DNA of 64,000 nucleotides from Streptomyces yangpuensis (GTDB lineage Bacteria; Actinomycetota; Actinomycetes; Streptomycetales; Streptomycetaceae). The translations under genes were made by a program, and so were the position numbers. Location: NCBI RefSeq assembly GCF_001005295.1, contig NZ_LBMK01000001.1, positions 498,704 to 562,703 of the forward strand, given 5' to 3'. The notes below the pieces were generated by a model that saw only the letters and a program-made list of their open reading frames with translations, ran no database searches and was not told where the DNA came from. Below are positions 16,258 through 24,323 of this stretch, piece after piece; the first letter of the stretch is position 1; each line of letters starts with the position of its first letter.

Positions 16258-16683
16258 ATGCCGGACCGGGTCCGCGCCCGCACCACCGACGAACGGCCCG
16301 CGCCGCCGCGGCGTCCCGTCACCCGTCTGCGCCTCACCTGCCTGTACGGCGGGGTGTTCATGGCGGCCGGGACGGCGTTCCTGGCCGTGACCCTCCTGCT
16401 GGCCGAACAGGCCGTGAGCAAGGGGAACGGCCCCCTTCTCGAAGTGGGCCCGCAAGGCCCGGTCGTCCTGGCGGCCGCCCGCTGCCCGGCGCCGGCGAAC
16501 GAGGGGCCGCCCTCCTGCGAGTCCTCCGGGCGGGACCGCGCCCACGACCCGCTGTTCCTGTCGGCCCTGCCGGTCCTGGCCGTGCTCGGCCCCTTGTCGG
16601 CCGGCGCGGGGTACCTGACGGCCGGGTACGCGCTGTCGCCGCTCCGGCGGATGACCCGCACCGCCCGCGCGGCCTACCGTTAG
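16258..16683 (+). CDS. Two-helix membrane protein, histidine-kinase N-terminal remnant
   Basis: 141 residues: cytoplasmic basic leader, membrane helix (LTCLYGGVFMAAGTAFLAVTLLLAEQAV), about 45 extracytoplasmic residues with two Cys, a second helix (LFLSALPVLAVLGPLSAGAGYLTAGYALSPL) and a stop soon after RRMTRTARAAYR. That last segment is how the HAMP domain of actinomycete OmpR-type sensor kinases begins, so this looks like the sensor half of a kinase without its catalytic half. GGGGGAAG 6 nt before the ATG is a good SD, so it is translated. Whether it is a decayed kinase or a functional stand-alone sensor is unknown. Confidence 0.65.
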   Translation: MPDRVRARTTDERPAPPRRPVTRLRLTCLYGGVFMAAGTAFLAVTLLLAEQAVSKGNGPLLEVGPQGPVVLAAARCPAPANEGPPSCESSGRDRAHDPLFLSALPVLAVLGPLSAGAGYLTAGYALSPLRRMTRTARAAYR

Positions 16684-16725
16684 GCCCTGTCGCGGGCCCT
16701 GTCGTCCGCCAGGGGCGTCTCGCCG

Positions 16726-17307
16726 TCATGCCGGGCTCGTGGGCCCGGCCGGCACGCCCTGGAAGCCCACCCGCTGGAGCAGGCCGTAGGTGAACTCCGC
16801 CACGCAGGGCCGCCCCCGCGCGGTGAAGGCGAGGCGCCAGCGGGTCGGCGCGGTGCCCTCCATCGGCCGGACCGGCGCGAAAGCCCGCGCCACCTCGTCC
16901 ACCGTTGCCGACCAGGGCAGCAGGTCGTCCGGCGACTCCAGTACGGGCCCCCGCGCGCCCGGGGCCCGTACGAGCCACTCGTTCCACACCGCTCCGTCCG
17001 GCGCGGCCAGCACCTCGAAGCGCAGGTCCGGCCAGAGCGGCAGCGGCCACAGCAGGGCCTCGCACTCCAGGTCGCCGATCGCTCGGTGCCCGGTGGACTC
17101 GGGCGGTCCGAGCACCGAGCGGTACCGGGCCAGCGCCCCGCGCGAACGCGGCGAGCGGAGCATCGCCTGCCAGCGCCTGTTCGCCTCCCGCTGGTCCGCG
17201 AGGGAGGCGCCCAGCCGCCGGCGGGCCTCGTCGGCGAGATCCGGCTGGAAGTCCGCCATCCGCCGCAGCAGCACCAACTGGAACGCGGCCGGCCCGAAAG
17301 AAGTCAT
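16726..17307 (-). CDS. Uncharacterised protein
   Basis: 193 residues, no signal peptide or membrane helix. The N-terminal half is helical and Arg-rich (AAFQLVLLRRMADFQPDLADEARRRLGASLADQREANRRWQAMLRS). The C-terminal half is mixed, with Trp-rich segments (LLWPLPLWPDLRFEVL, WNEWLVRAPG) and ends FTYGLLQRVGFQGVP. I do not recognise the family. The start at 17307 is the first ATG in a region of good codon usage, but no SD is visible. Divergent from the zinc-ribbon gene at 17386. Confidence 0.6.
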   Translation of the reverse strand: MTSFGPAAFQLVLLRRMADFQPDLADEARRRLGASLADQREANRRWQAMLRSPRSRGALARYRSVLGPPESTGHRAIGDLECEALLWPLPLWPDLRFEVLAAPDGAVWNEWLVRAPGARGPVLESPDDLLPWSATVDEVARAFAPVRPMEGTAPTRWRLAFTARGRPCVAEFTYGLLQRVGFQGVPAGPTSPA

Positions 17308-17385
17308 GGAGGGAACGATTCCACACAGGATCCTTACGTTCTCGGGATCCGGATGTTGTCCCCCAGCGCGTAACCTGCGGGCGCC

Positions 17386-18096
17386 ATGAACTATTGCCAC
17401 GCCTGCCGGAGGCACCTCAACGGCGCACTGGCGTGCGCCGGATGCGGAACGCCCGCCGAGTACCTGATACCCGCCTCCCCCACCGCCGGGCCGCCGGCGC
17501 CGCCCGCGGCCCGGGGGCCCGCCGCCGATCCGCCGGCCGCCCTGGCGGACGTGTTCGCCGACTCCCTCGTGGTGCTCTCCGCCCCGGACGGAGGCAGGTC
17601 CGGCGCCCGCCGCCGGGCCGCGAACCGGCGCCGCCGCCGCACCGTGGTGTCACTCTCGCTCGGGGTGCTGCTCGCCGCCGCGGGCTCCGTGCTGGTGGCG
17701 GGCATGGCCGCCGACGGGGAGCGCACCGACCGGGCCTCCGACGTCGTCCTGACGGACGACGCACCCCGGGAGCCCGCTCCGCTGCCGGACGCGCCGACGG
17801 CCGGCGCGCCCACCGGTCCGGGGAAGGCCACCGTGAAGGCCCCGGTCGCGGCCACGAAGAAGGCCGGCTCCCCGGCGCCCTCCGCGAGCGTCGCGCAGCC
17901 CGGTCCGGCCGGCGCCGCGTCCGCCGCCGCCCCCACCTCGTCGGCGCGGGCCTCCCGCACCCCCGCTCCGGGGCCGTCCGTACAGGGCGGCGGTTCGGGT
18001 TCGCCGTCGCCCGGCGGCAGCCCCACCCCGACCTCGACCCGCACGCCGACACCCGAGCCGACCCAGGACTGCTGGATCTTCTGCGGCTGGTTCTGA
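17386..18096 (+). CDS. Zinc-ribbon single-pass membrane protein with Pro/Ser/Ala-rich tail
   Basis: 236 residues. The N-terminus MNYCHACRRHLNGALACAGCG is a four-cysteine zinc ribbon (CxxC...CxxC). After a Pro/Ala linker and a basic stop-transfer cluster (RRRAANRRRRR), one membrane helix (TVVSLSLGVLLAAAGSVLVAGMAA) leads to a 120-residue low-complexity Pro/Ser/Thr/Ala region. The protein ends with DCWIFCGWF, a compact Cys-Trp tail. Topology suggests a cytoplasmic zinc ribbon and an external extended stalk. TAACCT at 17371-17376 lies 9 nt before the ATG and there is no SD, so it may be nearly leaderless. Function unknown. Confidence 0.75.
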   Translation: MNYCHACRRHLNGALACAGCGTPAEYLIPASPTAGPPAPPAARGPAADPPAALADVFADSLVVLSAPDGGRSGARRRAANRRRRRTVVSLSLGVLLAAAGSVLVAGMAADGERTDRASDVVLTDDAPREPAPLPDAPTAGAPTGPGKATVKAPVAATKKAGSPAPSASVAQPGPAGAASAAAPTSSARASRTPAPGPSVQGGGSGSPSPGGSPTPTSTRTPTPEPTQDCWIFCGWF

Positions 18097-18131
18097 GCGG
18101 CCCGCGGGGTCGCCAGGGGGTGTCCGGTGGA

Positions 18132-18554
18132 TCAGCCCAGCATCCGCTTGAGCAGGTCCCGCAGTACGGCCCGCTCCGCCGGGGACAGCCCGGCCAGCGG
18201 CTCGCGCGCGAAGTCCAGCGACTCGCGCAGCCGCTCCGCCGTACGCAGCCCCTCCTCGGTGGGGGCGGCCAGCTTGACCCGCCGGTCGGCGGGGTCCGGA
18301 CGGCGCTCCACCAGACCGCGGCCCTCCAGCCGGTCGATGATGCCCGTCACGTTCGAGGGCTCGCACCGGAGCTTCTGCGCGATGCGGCGCATGGGCGTCG
18401 GCTCCAGGGAGAGCAGGTTCAGCACCTTGGCCTGGGCGCCGGTCAGCTGATGGCTGGCGGCCGCGTGCTCGTACTCCATGTGGTACCGGCTCACGACGTC
18501 ACCGATGAGTTCGACGACCTCGACGGTCACTGGGTCTGCGCGATGACTGGGCAT
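18132..18554 (-). CDS. MarR-family transcriptional regulator
   Basis: 140 residues with a MarR winged helix: LTGAQAKVLNLLSLEPTPMRRIAQKLRCEPSNVTGIIDRLEGRGLVERRPDPADRRVKLAAPTEEG. It is divergent from an MDR oxidoreductase and an Ohr-type peroxidase, so an OhrR-like role is tempting. However, the N-terminal sensing Cys of OhrR is absent; the only Cys (LRC) sits in the DNA-recognition helix region. TACGCT (18561-18566) is spaced for a transcript starting at the ATG. Confidence 0.88.
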   Translation of the reverse strand: MPSHRADPVTVEVVELIGDVVSRYHMEYEHAAASHQLTGAQAKVLNLLSLEPTPMRRIAQKLRCEPSNVTGIIDRLEGRGLVERRPDPADRRVKLAAPTEEGLRTAERLRESLDFAREPLAGLSPAERAVLRDLLKRMLG

Positions 18555-18575
18555 GGATCCAGCGTACCCATTTAC

Positions 18576-18621
18576 TTGACAACATGAAATATCCAGGCGC
18601 ATGGTTGTTTCACCTAGTGAA
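18576..18621 (+). promoter_or_regulatory. Promoter with overlapping inverted repeat
   Basis: TTGACA (18576-18581), 18-bp spacer, CATGGT (18600-18605) is a reasonable HrdB-type promoter for the oxidoreductase gene at 18651. TTCAC-CTA-GTGAA (18609-18621) covers the predicted start point and is a candidate operator for the divergent MarR protein. GGAG at 18640 region serves as SD. Confidence 0.5.
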
Positions 18622-18650
18622 CCAATTTCGTTCTGACCAGGAGCGCCGCA

Positions 18651-19673
18651 ATGTCTGAGATCCCCGCCGTGAGCCGCGAGTGGCACCTCGTCCGTCGCCC
18701 GCAGGGCTGGCCCGTCGCCGAGGACTTCGCCCTGCGCGAGGTGCCCGTGAACGCCGAGCCCGCCGCCGGCCGGATCCTCGTGCGCAACCTGCACATGTCC
18801 GTGGACCCGTACATGCGCGGCCGGATGAACGATGTGAAGTCCTACATCCCGCCCTTCCAGCTCGACCGGCCGATGGAGGGCGGCGCGGTCGGTGAGGTCG
18901 TCGCCTCCGGCGCCGAGGGCTTCGCCGTCGGCGACCACGTCCTGCACGGCCTGGGCTGGCGCGAGTACGCGGAGCTCGACGCGAAGCACGCCACCAAGGT
19001 CGACGCCTCCCTCGCCCCGCTCTCCACCTACCTCGGTGTCCTCGGCATGCCGGGCCTGACCGCCTACGCGGGCCTCTTCGAGGTCGCTTCCTTCAAGGAG
19101 GGCGACTCCGTCTTCGTCTCCGGCGCCGCCGGCGCGGTCGGCGGCCTCGTCGGCCAGTTCGCGAAGATCAAGGGCGCGTCCCGGGTCGTCGGCTCCGCCG
19201 GCTCGGACGAGAAGGTGACGCTCCTCACGGAGAAGTACGGCTTCGACGCCGCCTTCAACTACAAGAACGGCCCCGTCGCCGAGCAGCTGCCCGCCGCCGC
19301 CCCCGAGGGCATCGACGTCTACTTCGACAACGTCGGCGGCGACCACCTGGAGGCGGCCATCTCCTCCATGAACGTGAACGGCCGCGCCACCCTCTGCGGA
19401 GCGATCGCCCACTACAACGACACCGAGGCCGCCCCCGGCCCGCGCAACCTGATGCAGGTCATCGGCAAGCGGCTGCGCCTGCAGGGCATCCTCGTCAACG
19501 ACCACGCCGGACTCCAGCAGCAGTTCGTCCAGGACGTCGCCGGATGGCTGCGCTCCGGTGAGCTGCGCTACGACGAGACGGTCGTCGAGGGCGTCGAGAA
19601 CGCCACCTCCGCCTTCCTCGGCATGCTCCGCGGAGAGAACACCGGAAAGATGATCGTTTCCTTCACCGGTTAG
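18651..19673 (+). CDS. Zinc-independent MDR NADP-dependent oxidoreductase (CurA/LTB4DH-like)
   Basis: 340 residues. N-terminal GroES-like domain with VSREWHLVRRPQGWPVAEDFALREVPV and MSVDPYMRGRMND, both typical of the curcumin-reductase/prostaglandin-reductase branch. Rossmann domain with VFVSGAAGAVGGLVGQFAKIKGASRVVGSAGSDEK (AxxGxxG dinucleotide loop), then YFDNVGG and the C-terminal QGILVNDHAG. It reduces alpha,beta-unsaturated carbonyls with NADPH, a detoxification role consistent with the neighbouring MarR and Ohr genes. Good SD (CCAGGAG) before the ATG. Confidence 0.9.
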   Translation: MSEIPAVSREWHLVRRPQGWPVAEDFALREVPVNAEPAAGRILVRNLHMSVDPYMRGRMNDVKSYIPPFQLDRPMEGGAVGEVVASGAEGFAVGDHVLHGLGWREYAELDAKHATKVDASLAPLSTYLGVLGMPGLTAYAGLFEVASFKEGDSVFVSGAAGAVGGLVGQFAKIKGASRVVGSAGSDEKVTLLTEKYGFDAAFNYKNGPVAEQLPAAAPEGIDVYFDNVGGDHLEAAISSMNVNGRATLCGAIAHYNDTEAAPGPRNLMQVIGKRLRLQGILVNDHAGLQQQFVQDVAGWLRSGELRYDETVVEGVENATSAFLGMLRGENTGKMIVSFTG

Positions 19674-19738
19674 GCTCACCCCACAACCGTCGTGACCGTG
19701 GGCGCGAGTCGCGGCGATTACCAGGAGGAACATTCTTC

Positions 19739-20161
19739 ATGTCCATCCAGCAGTCCGACGTCGCGTACACCGCCGTGGCCACCGCCGAGAACGGCCGCGA
19801 CGGCCGCGTGGCCACCAGCGACGGCCGGCTCGACGTCGTCGTGAACCCGCCCAAGGAGCTCGGTGGCTCCGGCGCCGGCACCAACCCGGAGCAGCTCTTC
19901 GCCGCCGGCTACAGCGCCTGCTTCCAGGGCGCCCTGGGCGTCGTCGCCAAGAACGTGAACGCCGACATCTCCGGCTCCACGGTCACCGCCGAGGTCGGCA
20001 TCGGCAAGAACGACGACGGTTTCGGCCTGATCGTCAAGATCTCCGCCGTGATCCCGAACGTGGACGCCGCCACCGCCAAGGAGCTCATCGAGAAGGCCCA
20101 CGAGGTCTGCCCGTACTCCAAGGCCACCCGCGGCAACATCACCGTCGAGCTCGCCGTCTGA
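19739..20161 (+). CDS. ohr: Organic hydroperoxide resistance protein (Ohr)
   Basis: 140 residues of OsmC/Ohr fold. The catalytic cysteines are Cys61 (GYSACFQGAL) and Cys124 (HEVCPYSKATRGN); the conserved Arg20 and Glu51 that tune the peroxidatic Cys are in place. Ohr reduces lipid and alkyl hydroperoxides with dihydrolipoyl donors. It lies 65 bp after the MDR oxidoreductase and just before a strong hairpin, so the pair is probably an operon controlled by the divergent MarR protein. SD CCAGGAGG precedes the ATG. Confidence 0.95.
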   Translation: MSIQQSDVAYTAVATAENGRDGRVATSDGRLDVVVNPPKELGGSGAGTNPEQLFAAGYSACFQGALGVVAKNVNADISGSTVTAEVGIGKNDDGFGLIVKISAVIPNVDAATAKELIEKAHEVCPYSKATRGNITVELAV

Positions 20162-20176
20162 TCCGGCAGCCGCACA

Positions 20177-20212
20177 GCGAGGGCCGCACTCCGATCGGGG
20201 TGCGGCCCTCGC
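20177..20212 (+). terminator. Terminator after ohr
   Basis: A perfect 13-bp stem GCGAGGGCCGCAC / GTGCGGCCCTCGC (20177-20189 with 20200-20212) and a 10-nt loop. Confidence 0.75.
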
Positions 20213-20226
20213 CGTAGACTGACGCC

Positions 20227-21027
20227 ATGCACGATCTTGCGGGGGGCTTCCGGTACCTGCTGGCCGGACAGCGATGGGTGTTGCGACACGGCCGGTGGCT
20301 GGGCTTCGGGCTGCTGCCCGGGCTCGTCTCGCTCGCCCTCTACGCCGGCGCCCTCATCGGGCTCGGCTACGGCGCCGACGACCTGACCGCCTGGGCGACC
20401 CCGTTCGCCGACGACTGGTCCGCCTTCTGGCTCGGCCTCTTCCGCGGCTTCCTCACCGCCCTGTTCTTCGGCCTCGGGCTCTTCCTCGCGGTGATCACCT
20501 TCACCGCCGTGACCCTGCTGATCGGCCAGCCCTTCTACGAGTCCCTCTCGGAGCAGGTCGACCGCAGCGAGGGCGGAGAGGTCCCGCAGTCCGGCCTCCC
20601 GCTCTGGCGGGAGCTGTGGATCTCCGCCCGCGACAGCGTCAAGGTGCTCGGCCGGGTGGTGCTGTACGGCATCGGACTCTTCGTGCTCGGCTTCGTCCCG
20701 GTGATCGGCCAGACGGTCGTCCCGGTCCTCGGTTTCTGCGTCTCCGGCTACTTCCTCACCCAGGAGCTCACCTCCGTGGCGCTCCAGCGCCGCAAGATGG
20801 AGCTGCCCGAGCGGCTGGTGCTGCTGCGGTCGCGGCGGCTGCTGGTGCTGGGCTTCGGAGTGCCGCTGGTGCTGGCGTTCCTGGTGCCGCTCGTCGCGGT
20901 GTTCCTGATGCCGGGCGCGGTGGCGGGGGCCACGCTGATGGCGCGCGACCTGACGCGCACCGACGACACCCCGGCCGCCGAGGCCGCACCCGCCGGCTTC
21001 GGACCGCCGCCGCCCGCGTTCTCGTAG
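20227..21027 (+). CDS. EI24/CysZ-family membrane protein
   Basis: 266 residues with an EI24 domain. About four to six hydrophobic segments (LGFGLLPGLVSLALYAGALIGLGYG; FLTALFFGLGLFLAVITFTAVTLLIGQPFYE; GRVVLYGIGLFVLGFVPVIGQTVVPVLGFCVSGYFL; LLVLGFGVPLVLAFLVPLVAVFLM) flank the conserved GQPFYESLSEQVD and LTQELTSVALQRR motifs. CysZ members are sulfate transporters, but actinomycete members are uncharacterised. TAGACT at 20215-20220 is placed so that transcription starts at the ATG, and there is no SD: a probable leaderless gene. Confidence 0.85.
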   Translation: MHDLAGGFRYLLAGQRWVLRHGRWLGFGLLPGLVSLALYAGALIGLGYGADDLTAWATPFADDWSAFWLGLFRGFLTALFFGLGLFLAVITFTAVTLLIGQPFYESLSEQVDRSEGGEVPQSGLPLWRELWISARDSVKVLGRVVLYGIGLFVLGFVPVIGQTVVPVLGFCVSGYFLTQELTSVALQRRKMELPERLVLLRSRRLLVLGFGVPLVLAFLVPLVAVFLMPGAVAGATLMARDLTRTDDTPAAEAAPAGFGPPPPAFS

Positions 21028-21087
21028 GCCGTCCGCAACCTCGTAGGCCGTCCCCCGCGGAGCCCTGCGACACCAGCTGACAAAGCC

Positions 21088-21981
21088 CTACTGGCGCTTC
21101 TTCAGCAGCAGGATGGCCCCCGCCGTGTCCTCCCCGCCGTGGGCGGCCGGGTCCGCGGCCAGCCGGCGGTGCATCAGATCCAGGTACGGGGAGATCAGCT
21201 CGGCGCTGACCTGCTGCTCCTCGGCGGTGCGCAGCAGGGTGCCGGTCGCCGCGACCTGCATGGCGAGGTTCGACACCACCCCGGAGGTGAAGTCCCGCGA
21301 AGTGAGCCGCTCGGCGGCGTTGCCGATGAAGAAGCCCATTGCGCCCAGCCACTCGGACAGCAGCGGAGACAGGTCCTTCGGGGCGATGTCCTCGCCCTCG
21401 GTCAGCGCGAAGGCGTGCGAGATACCGGCGAACATCCCGTACATGGCGCTGAGCAGCGCCACGTCGTGCAGGGCGGCGTGCCCGGGGTCCTCCCCGACGA
21501 AGCGGGCGCCGGCCGGGATCTCCAGCGTTGCGTGGTGGGCGTCGAAGAGGGTTTGCGAGCCGCTGTAGAAGACGTATCCGCCGGCCTCCGGGACGCCGAT
21601 CATGTCCGGTGTGGCCATGATCCCGCCGTCCGTGTACCGGGCGCCGCGGGCCTCGGCCCAGGCGGCCCGGGCCCGGGCCTCGGCCGGGGTGCCGGTGGTG
21701 AGGTCGACGAGGTCCTTGCCGGTCAGGTCGATGCCGTCCAGGGTGGAACGCACGCTGGCGTCGTCCAGCAGACAGGTCACGACCAGCTCGTTCGCCGCGA
21801 CGGCCGCCGCGGCGCTCGGGGCGACGACGGCGCCCTCGGCGGCGAGCGGTGCGGCCTTGGCGGCGGTGCGGTTCCAGACGGTCGGGGAGTGCCCGGCGGC
21901 GAGCCAGGTGCGGGCGAGGGCGGTGCCCATGTCGCCGAGTCCGAGCAGGGTGAGCGATTTCCGCGATGTGGTGTCGGTCAT
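21088..21981 (-). CDS. NAD(P)-dependent oxidoreductase, imine reductase / beta-hydroxyacid dehydrogenase-like
   Basis: 297 residues. Rossmann start LTLLGLGDMGTALARTWLAAGHSPTVWNRT is the beta-hydroxyacid-dehydrogenase fingerprint, followed by DLTTGTPAEARARAAWAEARGARYTDGGIMATPDMIG. The C-terminal helical domain (FIGNAAERLTSRDF) lacks the usual catalytic Lys motif GxxGxGxxxKxxN; here the equivalent region reads VALLSAMYGMFAGISHAFAL, as in imine reductases. It likely reduces an imine or similar C=N/C=O group. Divergent HxlR regulator with an inverted-repeat-rich 96-bp gap. Confidence 0.82.
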   Translation of the reverse strand: MTDTTSRKSLTLLGLGDMGTALARTWLAAGHSPTVWNRTAAKAAPLAAEGAVVAPSAAAAVAANELVVTCLLDDASVRSTLDGIDLTGKDLVDLTTGTPAEARARAAWAEARGARYTDGGIMATPDMIGVPEAGGYVFYSGSQTLFDAHHATLEIPAGARFVGEDPGHAALHDVALLSAMYGMFAGISHAFALTEGEDIAPKDLSPLLSEWLGAMGFFIGNAAERLTSRDFTSGVVSNLAMQVAATGTLLRTAEEQQVSAELISPYLDLMHRRLAADPAAHGGEDTAGAILLLKKRQ

Positions 21982-22015
21982 GGCGTTTAGCCTGGTTGCA
22001 GGCAGTGCGGTGCTC

Positions 22016-22052
22016 AAGTACGCACTTCGGAGTGGGTGGTTACCCCGAAGTG
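22016..22052. promoter_or_regulatory. Candidate HxlR operator
   Basis: Two overlapping dyads lie between divergent starts: AAGT-ACGC-ACTT (22016-22027) and CACTTCGG (22023-22030) paired with CCGAAGTG (22045-22052). The gap also contains the promoters of both genes. Confidence 0.5.
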
Positions 22053-22077
22053 AGCGAGCAGGTGGGGAGGATGCGCG

Positions 22078-22413
22078 ATGGCGTTGACACGAAGGCCCGG
22101 TGCGGACGAGTGCGGGATCGCCGCGGCGATGTCCGTGATCGACGGCAAATGGAAGGTGTCGCTCCTGTGGACGCTGGAGCAGCGCCCGCGCCGCTTCGGC
22201 GAGCTGCGCCGGCTCGTCCCCGGCGTCTCCGAGAAGGTCCTCGCCGCCCAACTGCGCGAGCTCGAGACCGACGGCATCGTCCACCGCGAGGTGTACGACG
22301 AGGTCCCGCCGCGCGTCGAGTACTCCCTGACCCCGCTGGGACGGGACCTGAACGCGGCCCTGGAGCCGTTGGGGGAGTGGGGCACGAAGCACCTCCTCCC
22401 GGATTCGGCCTAG
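22078..22413 (+). CDS. HxlR-family transcriptional regulator
   Basis: 111 residues, the usual HxlR size. CGIAAAMSVIDGKWKVSLLWTLEQRPRRFGELRRLVPGVSEKVLAAQLRELETDGIVHREVY is the complete winged HTH, with the N-terminal Cys common in redox/aldehyde-sensing members. The C-terminal tail is VEYSLTPLGRDLNAALEPLGEWG. SD GGGGAGG 8 nt before the ATG. It most likely controls the divergent imine-reductase-like gene. Confidence 0.92.
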   Translation: MALTRRPGADECGIAAAMSVIDGKWKVSLLWTLEQRPRRFGELRRLVPGVSEKVLAAQLRELETDGIVHREVYDEVPPRVEYSLTPLGRDLNAALEPLGEWGTKHLLPDSA

Positions 22414-22474
22414 GTGCGTTGCCGGCCGGGCCGGAGATCGGTTGCCGGCCGCCGCCTGCCCCCCGGCGGGCCCG

Positions 22475-22480
22475 TAGTAT
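22475..22480 (+). promoter_or_regulatory. Candidate -10 box for the glycosyltransferase operon
   Basis: TAGTAT fits the Streptomyces -10 consensus about 150 bp before the start at 22628. No clear -35 is seen. The intervening 5' leader holds no recognised riboswitch. Confidence 0.3.
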
Positions 22481-22627
22481 GCATGGCAGCAAATGCCAAG
22501 GCTGTCTCCCACTGCCCTTGAGTCCGCCCTGGCCCGGAGCTTCGGCGGGGGGCCGGAGTCGCGCAGCGGCTTGCCGAGCCACGACCGGCCACCGGGCCGA
22601 GGACCGACCAGCAGTAGGGACACAGCA

Positions 22628-24310
22628 GTGACAGTCAGTACCGAGGGCACGGCGACCGTGCTGCCCCCGGGCGGACCGGCCGCGCCCGCCCGCCCGATAC
22701 CGGCCACCCGGCGGGGGACCGGCTCACGCGGCACGCTCCTGCTCCTCGAAGCCGTCGTCGCCTTCGCCGCGGCGCTCGTGCTCCCGCTGCTGGCCCGCGG
22801 CTTCAAGCTGAACCCCCTGGACCGGATCGCGCAGGTCAGCGGCCTCGCCGCGATCCAGCTGCGGTTCGCGCTCATAGGCCTGGTGTTCATCGGCGCGGTG
22901 GCGCTGGCCGTACGACTGCGCGGGGGCCGGCACCTCGACCTCGCCACCCGGTTCGCCTCCGCCGCCCTCGCCGGCCTGGCCAGCGGTTTCGTCGCCGCCG
23001 GAGCGGTCGTCGCGCTCCACGGGACGCCCTGGCCGATGTTCGGCCTCAACGGCGACAGCGGCCGCATCGTCGAATGGGCCCAGGCGGTGGCCAACGGCCG
23101 TCCCTCGGGCTCGCCGGTCTACCCCCCGGCCCCCCTGTACACCCTCGGCCACTACGCCGAATGGTTCCGCGGCGGCAACACCGCGTACGCCTTCAAGGAC
23201 CTCCAGATTCTCGGCGCCGCGGCGTTCGGACCGCTGGTCTACCTGTGCTGGCGCATGCTCCTCGGCCCGGTCCGGGCCCTCGCCTTCGGCGTCGCCCCGG
23301 CCTTCGCGCTGATCGACGCGTACAAGCCGTACAGCCAGACCGTCCTCGTCGTGCTGGTCCCGGTCCTGGTGGCGATGGTGGTGTCGCTGAGCCGCAGCGG
23401 CGCGTGGAACTGGCGGCCGCTGCTGCTCAAGGGTGCGGGATTCGGCGCGCTGCTCGGCCTGATGTTCCTCACCTACTCGGGCTGGTTCCTGTGGAGCGCG
23501 GGGGGTGTGCTGTTCGCCGCGCTGCTGTACTTCCCGTGGCGGGACGGCCGGCTCGGCCGTCTCAAGGGCGCGGCCTTCCTCGGCGCCTCCCTGGCGGCGT
23601 TCCTCGTGGTCGCCGGGCGCTACCTCATGGTCATGCTGACCGAGGGCCAGACCACCAAGGACTACAACTTCCGGTTCGACAACTTCACCGACCCGGCGTA
23701 CTACCTCATGTGGCGCACGGACATGCCCGGCAAGGTCGGCGAGTGGCCGCTGCCCGGCGAGTACGGCGGGGTCGGGCTGTTCGCCCTGGTCACCTTCGCC
23801 GGCCTCGGCGCCGCGATCTGGCTGGGCCTGCGCAAGCCGATGGTGGTCACCATCGCCGCCATGTTCATCAGCGCGTGGGTGATGCGCATGTACATCGCCT
23901 CGCACATGTACGAGACGCAGACCGTCCAGCTCTACACCCGCACGAACAACCAGCTGCTCTACTGCGGGCTGCTGCTGTGCGCGCTGGTCGTCCACCTGGT
24001 CTCGCTGCGGATGGCCGAGCGCCGGACGCAGCCCGCGGCGGACGCCGGGCCGGCGCGGACCACGCCGGGCACCGGCTTCCCCGGCCGTGAGGGCGCGGTG
24101 ATCGGAGCCCTGTGCGCCCTGCTGCTCCTCCTCGGCACGGTCTCCTCCTCGATGGCCGACCGCTACATGCCGGCCAAGGAGAACACGTACCGGATCCTGC
24201 CCTGGGTGTCGCACACCATCACGGAGCGGGACGGGAGCTGCCCGAAGTACGCGCCCGGCGGCACGTGCTCCAAGGACGGCGACCAGAGCTGGCTCGGCTT
24301 CATCCGATGA
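22628..24310 (+). CDS. GT-C type polytopic glycosyltransferase, arabinofuranosyltransferase (AftA)-like
   Basis: 560 residues with roughly a dozen membrane helices and a short extracytoplasmic C-terminal tail (YMPAKENTYRILPWVSHTITERDGSCPKYAPGG, then CSKDGDQSWLGFIR). Loop motifs NGDSGRIVEWAQAVANGR, SPVYPPAPLYTLGHYAEWF and DAYKPYSQTVLV resemble the N-domain of AftA-type galactan arabinofuranosyltransferases that use decaprenyl-phosphate donors. Streptomyces cell walls lack arabinogalactan, so the acceptor must be another envelope glycan. The GTG at 22628 has AGGGA 8 nt upstream; an in-frame extension to 22493 is unconvincing. It ends 13 bp before a second polytopic gene, so an operon is likely. 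Confidence 0.6.
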   Translation: MTVSTEGTATVLPPGGPAAPARPIPATRRGTGSRGTLLLLEAVVAFAAALVLPLLARGFKLNPLDRIAQVSGLAAIQLRFALIGLVFIGAVALAVRLRGGRHLDLATRFASAALAGLASGFVAAGAVVALHGTPWPMFGLNGDSGRIVEWAQAVANGRPSGSPVYPPAPLYTLGHYAEWFRGGNTAYAFKDLQILGAAAFGPLVYLCWRMLLGPVRALAFGVAPAFALIDAYKPYSQTVLVVLVPVLVAMVVSLSRSGAWNWRPLLLKGAGFGALLGLMFLTYSGWFLWSAGGVLFAALLYFPWRDGRLGRLKGAAFLGASLAAFLVVAGRYLMVMLTEGQTTKDYNFRFDNFTDPAYYLMWRTDMPGKVGEWPLPGEYGGVGLFALVTFAGLGAAIWLGLRKPMVVTIAAMFISAWVMRMYIASHMYETQTVQLYTRTNNQLLYCGLLLCALVVHLVSLRMAERRTQPAADAGPARTTPGTGFPGREGAVIGALCALLLLLGTVSSSMADRYMPAKENTYRILPWVSHTITERDGSCPKYAPGGTCSKDGDQSWLGFIR

Positions 24311-24323
24311 CCCCGGGGGACCG

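Noticed and set aside
18132-18554. Naming the MarR gene ohrR
   Set aside because: The N-terminal redox Cys required for OhrR is missing, so only the family name is given.
22481-22627. Riboswitch in the leader of the glycosyltransferase gene
   Set aside because: No recognised aptamer core or terminator/anti-terminator pair could be found by eye.
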